Shown in pieces: positions 58,865 to 64,000 of a DNA stretch of 64,000 nucleotides. Origin of the DNA: Nitrosarchaeum sp. (GTDB lineage: Archaea; Thermoproteota; Nitrososphaeria; Nitrososphaerales; Nitrosopumilaceae); NCBI GenBank assembly GCA_023264875.1, contig JAHFUX010000002.1, positions 28,191 through 92,190 on the forward strand, given 5' to 3'. Numbering within the stretch: position 1 is the stretch's first letter; every line of letters starts with the position of its first letter. A model generated the notes under the pieces. The model had not been told where the DNA came from. It did no database searches and worked only from the letters and a program-made list of their open reading frames with translations. Made by a program: the position numbers and the translations under genes.

Positions 58865-59554
58865 TTGGTGAAATTAGAAAATTTACGGATTATTGTAGAT
58901 GAACGGGAACGTAAGAGTGGCATTCCTGATCTGCTACAATCTGTTGGACTTAATATTGAAATGAAAACATTGCCTGTAGGTGATTACATTGTTGCACCTG
59001 AAACTATTGTAGAGCGTAAAAGTATTCGTGATTTGATGTCTTCTGTTTTTGATGGTAGGCTTTTTGATCAATGCTCTAGGCTAAAAGAACATTTTCAATT
59101 TCCAATAGTGCTTATGGAAGGAAATGTAGATGAAATTGAAGAAATAACTGATAATCCAATGATCTTCTATGGCGCATTGTCTACTGTTGTAATTGATTTT
59201 AAAATTCCAATAATTCCTACTCCTAGTGCAATTCATACTGCAAAATTACTTGTTTCATTGTGTTCTAGAAACGAATCTGCAAAAGGCCCCTATCTGAAAA
59301 AAATAAAAAAATCAAATGATTTGGAAAAACAACAATTGTCATCTCTTTGTAGTTTACCTGGCATTGGCGAGAAATTTGCTGTTAGAATGCTTGAGAAATT
59401 TGGAACTCCTTTGAAAGTTTTTACTGCTACAACTGCTGAACTTGCAAAAGTTGATGGACTAGGGGATGCCAGAGCTAAAAAAATAAAAAAAATGCTTGAA
59501 TCTCAAAGCAAACACATCAAAGCATCAAACCAAAAAACTTTGCATGATACATGA
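58865..59554 (+). CDS. xpf: XPF/MUS81-type structure-specific nuclease (short archaeal form)
   Basis: Cuts branched DNA in repair. The 229-residue protein lacks the helicase part of euryarchaeal Hef. The nuclease domain has IIVDERERKSGIPDLL, PVGDYIVAPETIVERKSIRD (the ERK active-site motif) and GRLFDQCSRL. A tandem helix-hairpin-helix follows (about 158-215: SLCSLPGIGEKFAVRMLEKF, KVDGLGDARAKKIKKML). The start is TTG 58865 or GTG 58868. It has no obvious PCNA-binding box at the end (KASNQKTLHDT). Confidence 0.93.
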   Translation: MVKLENLRIIVDERERKSGIPDLLQSVGLNIEMKTLPVGDYIVAPETIVERKSIRDLMSSVFDGRLFDQCSRLKEHFQFPIVLMEGNVDEIEEITDNPMIFYGALSTVVIDFKIPIIPTPSAIHTAKLLVSLCSRNESAKGPYLKKIKKSNDLEKQQLSSLCSLPGIGEKFAVRMLEKFGTPLKVFTATTAELAKVDGLGDARAKKIKKMLESQSKHIKASNQKTLHDT

Positions 59555-59579
59555 TACTATTAAATAAATTAACAAATCT

Positions 59580-60347
59580 GTGCCATTTATGTTAGTTTCA
59601 ATAGATTGGCTAAAAGATCATATTTCTGATAAAAATACTATCATTTTAGATACACGTCCTAAAACAATGTTTTTGTACGGTCATATCCCAAAATCTCAAT
59701 CACTAACAATAGAACAAGTTATCCAATTTGATCAATACGGTGCAAATCTAGTTATTGATGAAAAAAAAATTGCTGATCTTTTTAGCTCGCTAGGAATTGA
59801 TAATTCTAAAACTGTTATCCTTATTGGCGATTCCATGGATCCATCATCTGCTAGAATTGCGTGGACATTTCTCTACTTTGGACATGAAAAAACATACCTC
59901 CTTGATGCAAATATTATGGACTTGCAAAAAAATGGCCTTGAATTAACAAAAAAATTATTCACTCCTGAATCTGCAACATTTATTCCAAAAATTAATTCTA
60001 AAATTCGAATAGCATCTGATCATCTTAAAGAAAATCTAAATAATTTTGTAGTATTAGATGCAAGAACCCCTCAAGAATTTATGGGCGGACATTTACCTAA
60101 CTCAAAACTAATTCCATTTACTGAAGGAATCGCATATAATGGTAAATTATTTCAAAACAAAGATTTTTTACAAAATCTATTTTCTCAAAACCAAGTATCT
60201 AAAGACAGTGAAATTGTTTGCTATTGCATGCATGGTCATAGAGCATCTAGCCTATTTTTACAATTGATGATTGCAGGTTATCAAAATATAAAATTGTATG
60301 ATGGTTCATTTATTGATTGGTATGGACGGAGATTGCCCCTTGAGTAG
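59580..60347 (+). CDS. Rhodanese-type sulfurtransferase (two-domain)
   Basis: Transfers sulfane sulfur through an active-site Cys. The 255 residues form two rhodanese domains: an inactive N-terminal one (ILDTRPKTMFLYGHIPKSQS) and an active one (VVLDARTPQEFMGGHLPNSK) with loop CYCMHGHRASS. The start is GTG 59580, or ATG three codons later; a TATA-like ATTAAATAAATT (59555-59566) supports a leaderless start. It overlaps nob1 tail to tail by 42 bases. Confidence 0.88.
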   Translation: MPFMLVSIDWLKDHISDKNTIILDTRPKTMFLYGHIPKSQSLTIEQVIQFDQYGANLVIDEKKIADLFSSLGIDNSKTVILIGDSMDPSSARIAWTFLYFGHEKTYLLDANIMDLQKNGLELTKKLFTPESATFIPKINSKIRIASDHLKENLNNFVVLDARTPQEFMGGHLPNSKLIPFTEGIAYNGKLFQNKDFLQNLFSQNQVSKDSEIVCYCMHGHRASSLFLQLMIAGYQNIKLYDGSFIDWYGRRLPLE

Positions 60348-60812
60348 TTTTCTCTTAAGTGGTGTACCACACATTGGACATTCTTTTCCAGTTGTATGAT
60401 TTGTACGACATCCAGGACAATAATGAACCCATTTACCAACGTCTTGAAAACCATTTGTCATTATAGACGATATCTTTAATCCTATATTTTTTGCAACATT
60501 TGTAATTGCAAAATCATCTGAAATAATCTCACCTTTTAGACTAATGCATAGCGCAATTATTGAAATATCTTGCTTTGATAATTGTGGAAAATCCCCCGTT
60601 TCTTTGGCAGATGCTATGGCTGCATTTGTTGATTCTTTGTCTGGATCCATTATTTTTAATCGATTAGTTTCTAGCAGTGTTCCTAACGCATCCTGATTTT
60701 TTTTGATATGTTTTATTTCCTCATAAACAAGAGATGTTGTATAACAATCATTGGCTGATCCAAATGGAACTCCTGCATAAAATGCACTTGCATCTAATAT
60801 TCTAAAATCCAA
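60306..60812 (-). CDS. nob1: Nob1-like endonuclease (PIN domain plus zinc ribbon)
   Basis: Likely trims the 3' end of 16S rRNA. The 168-residue protein has a PIN domain (1-120) with acidic residues in RILDASAFYAG, YEEIKHI and ISIIALCISLKGEIISDDFA, and a zinc ribbon (CPGC...CPMCGTP, about 132-152). It overlaps NAD kinase by 11 bases, and its 3' end runs 42 bases into the convergent rhodanese gene. Confidence 0.9.
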   Translation of the reverse strand: MDFRILDASAFYAGVPFGSANDCYTTSLVYEEIKHIKKNQDALGTLLETNRLKIMDPDKESTNAAIASAKETGDFPQLSKQDISIIALCISLKGEIISDDFAITNVAKNIGLKISSIMTNGFQDVGKWVHYCPGCRTNHTTGKECPMCGTPLKRKLLKGQSPSIPINK

Positions 60813-61617
60813 GTTTGCTCATCTGTCTCAGTCCTCGTTTCTTCAATCTAACAAAGACTGCTGGCTTTCTATACTTTTTTATAATTATCGGTTCGCCATA
60901 TCCTGCCGACTTTACTACTTGTGCATCCATTACTATACTACAGTCATGTGATGATATTATTTCTATTTTTTCATCTGGTACCACAATTGATTCTAATCTG
61001 TAAACTGGTGCAACTGGTGTTATAATCAAAACATCTAGACTTTCATGAAGAATAGGACCGCCTAAAGAAAATGAATGCCCTGTTGAACCGCTTGGAGTGG
61101 CAATTATCACCCCATCCATTTTTTGTTTGACTGTGTCATTTTGAAATTTTATCTCAATTTCTGCCGTTTTTGTAAGATTTGTTCTACAAATGTAGATCTC
61201 ATTTAATGCTGGTGGAAATTCTTTGCCTCCACATGAAGCTACAACTCTGGTTCGTTTATCTAAAAAGAATTCACCTTTTAGAATTCTGTCAATTGCATCA
61301 TCTATTTCATCAATAGTTATTTCAGATAGTATGCCTCTATTTCCGCCTACATTAATTGTTAGAATCGGTGTATCATTTTCAAGATATCTGAAAACTCTTA
61401 GAGTTGTTCCATCTCCTCCTAATGTAATTACTAGATCAAGTTTTTCTTTTTTCAGCTCCTCCAATGTCTCTACTTTTTTTGCGCCTTCTACTTCTATGGG
61501 GGAAATTGTAAATACTGTGGATTTTTTTGCGAGAAACTTTTTTGCAACAGTTTTTGCTGCATCTTCTGACTCTTTTGAACCTACTTTACTAACCACTGCA
61601 ACTTTTTGAAGTTTCAA
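60802..61617 (-). CDS. nadK: NAD kinase
   Basis: Makes NADP from NAD using ATP or polyphosphate. The 271-residue protein has the GGDGTTLRVFRYL motif, the NVGGNRGILSEI stretch (usually N-x-G-x-x-GFL) and the PSGSTGHSFSLGGPIL motif. Start is ATG at 61617. It is coupled to nob1. Confidence 0.94.
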   Translation of the reverse strand: MKLQKVAVVSKVGSKESEDAAKTVAKKFLAKKSTVFTISPIEVEGAKKVETLEELKKEKLDLVITLGGDGTTLRVFRYLENDTPILTINVGGNRGILSEITIDEIDDAIDRILKGEFFLDKRTRVVASCGGKEFPPALNEIYICRTNLTKTAEIEIKFQNDTVKQKMDGVIIATPSGSTGHSFSLGGPILHESLDVLIITPVAPVYRLESIVVPDEKIEIISSHDCSIVMDAQVVKSAGYGEPIIIKKYRKPAVFVRLKKRGLRQMSKLGF

Positions 61618-61710
61618 GTAGTTCTCCTAAGTCTCATTTGGTTAAAAAGATATTTTTTATTTAATTTATTGTAAACACAAATAAGTATGAATGCAAATTT
61701 GTAAAATAAC

Positions 61711-62556
61711 ATGAATTACGCACATCCCGAAGTTTTAGTAGATACAGATTGGGTGTCAAAAAATCTCCCAAATGAAAATAGAAAATTAGTTGAAGTTGAT
61801 TATGATCCAGTAAACGGATATCAAAAAGGTCACATTAAAGGAGCCAGCTTAATTTGGTGGAAACGAGACATTAATGATCCTATAACTAGAGACATCATTA
61901 ATAAAAAACAATTTGAGACATTAATGTCTAAAAATGGTATACGTGAAGATACCGAAGTAATTCTTTATGGTGATTTTAATAATTGGTTTGCGGCATTTGT
62001 TTTCTGGGTTTTCAAATATTATGGTCATGAAAATCTAAAAATTATGGATGGCGGAAGAAAAAAATGGGAATTAGAAAATAAAGAATACACTACAGAAGAA
62101 CCACAACTTGCTTTAACAGCATACAAAGCACAACCGCCTGATGAAGGACTCAGAGCTTATTTGTTTGATGTTAGTAGAGCATTAGGACGAGAAGATACTG
62201 TAATGGTTGATGTACGATCTCCAAAAGAATTCTCTGGAGAAATTACAGCACCTCCTGAATATCCAATGGAACATGCACAAAGAGGTGGACATATTCCTAA
62301 AGCAAATAATATTCCATGGGCAACTGCTGTAAATGATGCTGATGGTACATTCAAGTCTGTGACAGATCTTAAACAAAATTATGAGTCAAAAGGTGTTACG
62401 CCAGACAAAGATGTTATCTGTTATTGTAGAATCGGAGAACGATCATCTCACAGTTGGTTCGTTCTAAAATATCTACTAGGTTATTCCAAAGTTCGAAACT
62501 ATGATGGTTCTTGGACTGAATGGGGTAACATGATAGGAAATCCTGTGGAAAAATAA
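61711..62556 (+). CDS. Thiosulfate sulfurtransferase (rhodanese, two-domain)
   Basis: A 281-residue rhodanese with an inactive N-terminal domain (LVEVDYDPVNGYQKGHIKGA) and an active C-terminal domain with loop CYCRIGERSSHSW. It is the thiosulfate type with CRIGER-S. A TATA-like AAATAAGTATG lies upstream. It is 1 base before the 62558 gene, so the two are one unit. With the rhodanese at 59580 it makes a pair within 3 kb. Confidence 0.9.
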   Translation: MNYAHPEVLVDTDWVSKNLPNENRKLVEVDYDPVNGYQKGHIKGASLIWWKRDINDPITRDIINKKQFETLMSKNGIREDTEVILYGDFNNWFAAFVFWVFKYYGHENLKIMDGGRKKWELENKEYTTEEPQLALTAYKAQPPDEGLRAYLFDVSRALGREDTVMVDVRSPKEFSGEITAPPEYPMEHAQRGGHIPKANNIPWATAVNDADGTFKSVTDLKQNYESKGVTPDKDVICYCRIGERSSHSWFVLKYLLGYSKVRNYDGSWTEWGNMIGNPVEK

Positions 62557-62557
62557 A

Positions 62558-62869
62558 TTGTCATTAGACCTTCCTGTACTAAAGAACGGCTCATTTTATT
62601 ACATTAAAGACGGTGATGCTGATTTTATTCTGGAAGATAAAACAAAAAGAGGTCTTGCAGTAAAGGACACATCCATAGATGAAAAACTAAATGTCAAAGC
62701 CGATAAAGGTATGATTCATGATATGGATGGAATTGGCCATTGGGTCCCAATTCGTTGGTATTTTTCAAAAGCCCTATTTGATCTCCAAAAAATCTTAGAA
62801 TATGCCGAAGTGATGGAAAAAAAGTACACCGAGCTTCGAGAGCTTACGTGTCCAGACGACAGTGACTGA
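62558..62869 (+). CDS. 103-residue protein linked to rhodanese, unknown
   Basis: Not recognised. It starts with TTG at 62558 (SLDLPVLKNGSFYYIKDGDA). It is soluble, acidic, with a possible C-terminal helix (KILEYAEVMEKKYTELREL). It directly follows the thiosulfate sulfurtransferase and precedes the ferredoxin by 36 bases, suggesting a part in sulfur or Fe-S handling, which is inference from context. Confidence 0.66.
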   Translation: MSLDLPVLKNGSFYYIKDGDADFILEDKTKRGLAVKDTSIDEKLNVKADKGMIHDMDGIGHWVPIRWYFSKALFDLQKILEYAEVMEKKYTELRELTCPDDSD

Positions 62870-62905
62870 TAACCTTTTTAAATAAAATCAATCTACTGAA
62901 ACCGA

Positions 62906-63853
62906 ATGTCGTTACTTCTAAAAGATCGAGTTTGGACAATGGAAGCACCAACTGCAAAACGCGGTGTATATCCTCTTCATGGCTTCAAACTTGGACTTTA
63001 TAGATTGCCAATAAAACTTGAAGATCCTTTAGAAATTAAATCTGTACACGACGGTCTGAAAAAAGCATTTGAAATGGATGCTTATGCCGATAGAGTATTT
63101 GCAACATATCGTTGGAAAGAACAGAACATGAAAGATCCTGACGCAAAGGGGTATGAAGAGGTAGAGTTGTCTGTAACTGTTGAAATTGTCAGTGGAGAAG
63201 TAGTTGACATTATTTATCAAATTTTTCCAATTGAAAAATTTGGTGACCCAAACTGGGTTAAAGATTATAGAAAAAAGGCAGATCATTTTGCAAAAATGGT
63301 TATTGATACCATCTTACGTAATACCATCTTAGCAGATAAGATGATTTCTTATCTTGCAAAAGCAGAGAAGCTTAATCACTCTGGAGCAATACAGAGACTA
63401 GAAGAGCTTACTCCTCTTGCAAAAATTGTTCTCAATGCTAAACCCAAAGCAACTGAAGCTACAGATGAAATTGCCGAAGATGATGGCGGTGAATTTGAAA
63501 TTCCAGATGGAGCAAAACCAGGACCAATTGATGTTACTTACAAATCTAAAATGAAACCATCTGTTCCATTTGATGCAAATGGATACTCCATCAAGACTTG
63601 GGGTAGAAAAGGCACCAACAATGGAATTCTTGGTGTTTGGGGAGAATTCGTATCTGTTGATTATGATATTTGTATTGCAGACGGTGCATGTATTGAAGCA
63701 TGTCCCGTTGGAGTCTATGAATGGTTTAACACTCCTGGAAATCCAGGTTCTGAGAAAAAACCTCTCATGTCAAAAGAGCCTGATTGTATATTTTGTCTTG
63801 CATGCGAAGGTGTTTGTCCACCACAAGCAATAAAGATCTTTGAGCAAAAATAA
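62906..63853 (+). CDS. Ferredoxin-domain protein with long N-terminal region
   Basis: A 315-residue protein. Residues 1-195 form an unrecognised domain (RGVYPLHGFKLGLYRLPIKL; YEEVELSVTVEIVSGEVVDI), then an acidic linker, then a C-terminal dicluster ferredoxin (about 255-312) with CIADGACIEACPVGVYEW and CIFCLACEGVCPPQAIKI. The cysteine spacing CIADGACIEAC differs from the plain C-x2-C-x2-C, hinting at a 3Fe-4S or altered first cluster, as in zinc-containing archaeal ferredoxins. TATA-like TTTTTAAATAAAATC (62874-62888) precedes the ATG. Confidence 0.88.
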   Translation: MSLLLKDRVWTMEAPTAKRGVYPLHGFKLGLYRLPIKLEDPLEIKSVHDGLKKAFEMDAYADRVFATYRWKEQNMKDPDAKGYEEVELSVTVEIVSGEVVDIIYQIFPIEKFGDPNWVKDYRKKADHFAKMVIDTILRNTILADKMISYLAKAEKLNHSGAIQRLEELTPLAKIVLNAKPKATEATDEIAEDDGGEFEIPDGAKPGPIDVTYKSKMKPSVPFDANGYSIKTWGRKGTNNGILGVWGEFVSVDYDICIADGACIEACPVGVYEWFNTPGNPGSEKKPLMSKEPDCIFCLACEGVCPPQAIKIFEQK

Positions 63854-63870
63854 GTAAATTACTTTGCAAG

Positions 63871-63878
63871 TATAAATA
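63871..63878 (+). promoter_or_regulatory. TATA box before 63907
   Basis: TATAAATA lies 29-36 bases before the ATG at 63907, giving a start with a short leader of a few bases. It is a good match and supports the partial gene that follows. Confidence 0.6.
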
Positions 63879-63906
63879 GTGACTAGGCATTTTGGGAAAC
63901 TAGACA

Positions 63907-64000
63907 ATGGCACTTAATTCATTTACTCAATTTATTTTTGATCTGTTTATTGCATCTGCAATTATTATTAGTGCTTACACCTGTAATTTCTATTATCTAA
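63907..64000 (+). CDS. Start of a membrane protein (cut by window edge)
   Basis: ATG at 63907 opens MALNSFTQFIFDLFIASAII and the frame (ISAYTCNFYYL) is open to the window end. The 31 residues seen are mostly hydrophobic, so a signal peptide or first membrane helix is likely. A TATA box precedes it. The rest of the gene and its function are outside the window. Confidence 0.45.
   Translation, partial: MALNSFTQFIFDLFIASAIIISAYTCNFYYL

Overview
This window is chromosomal DNA of a low-GC archaeon, most likely an ammonia-oxidising thaumarchaeon (Nitrososphaerota) of the Nitrosopumilus/Nitrosarchaeum type. The assignment is inference from gene content: archaeal ribosomal proteins (L12/P1, L10, L18e, L19e, L30, L32e, L37Ae), a Spt5/SecE/SecY set, RNA polymerase subunit D, the exosome genes rrp4-rrp41-rrp42 with SBDS and Pcc1, prefoldin alpha and beta, Cbf5, Nob1, an XPF-type nuclease, CofE, a two-subunit 2-oxoacid:ferredoxin oxidoreductase, and many short cupredoxin, zinc-finger and membrane proteins. 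No amo genes are present, so ammonia oxidation itself is not seen here. Many genes have TATA-like boxes 24-30 bases before the start codon and no Shine-Dalgarno sequence, which indicates leaderless transcripts. About 18 genes appear to start with TTG and a few with GTG.

Layout. 1-6.0 kb: alaS-leuS (leuS cut by the window edge) and two secreted or anchored proteins, all on the minus strand. 6.2-9.3 kb: small plus-strand genes (DUF1059, AN1 zinc finger), ribosomal L12 and a TRIC/UPF0126 channel. 9.3-14.6 kb: L10-L1, an Lrp/AsnC regulator, secE-spt5-L11, a D-aminoacyl-tRNA deacylase with an O6-alkylguanine methyltransferase, and L32e-L19e. 14.7-19.0 kb: ATP-type PEP carboxykinase, a membrane-anchored subtilisin and superoxide dismutase. 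19.1-28.7 kb: prefoldin alpha, ftsY and argF, then the L18-S5-L30-L15-secY-adk-DUF106-cmk-cbf5 operon. 28.7-36.7 kb: an intron-containing tRNA-Ser, an MFS permease, and an accessory region of small membrane, zinc-finger and winged-helix proteins, a cupredoxin and an HtrA protease. 36.9-47.9 kb: a Cache-HAMP class III nucleotide cyclase, two hydroxyacid redox enzymes, 2-oxoacid:ferredoxin oxidoreductase, several unassigned proteins and cofE. 48.0-51.8 kb: two complete aconitase-type hydro-lyase pairs in tandem. 51.7-54.4 kb: rpoD-L18e-L13-S9 plus a nucleotidyltransferase. 55.0-58.8 kb: SBDS-exosome-L37Ae-Pcc1-prefoldin beta. 58.9-64 kb: XPF-like nuclease, two rhodaneses, Nob1, NAD kinase, a ferredoxin and the start of a membrane protein.

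Most of the window is housekeeping machinery for translation, protein targeting and RNA processing, plus amino-acid synthesis. The most unusual part is 31.0-34.0 kb. There, three groups of palindromes sit at or just upstream of TATA-like boxes of small genes. These are three copies of a TTAACA(A/T)TGTTA element, two copies of ATCATT-N7-AATGA(T/G) around a winged-helix gene, and one palindrome over the predicted core promoter of a second winged-helix gene. The same region holds a 131-base imperfect inverted repeat overlapping a possible 34-residue membrane peptide, and several genes under 60 codons. Other points of note are an Arg-Gly-rich tandem-repeat N-terminus on ribosomal protein S5 that parallels the eukaryotic protein, an FtsY with its low-complexity tail at the C-terminus, and a nucleotide cyclase with a Lys in place of the usual catalytic Arg. 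No CRISPR array, insertion sequence, integrase or replication origin could be supported.
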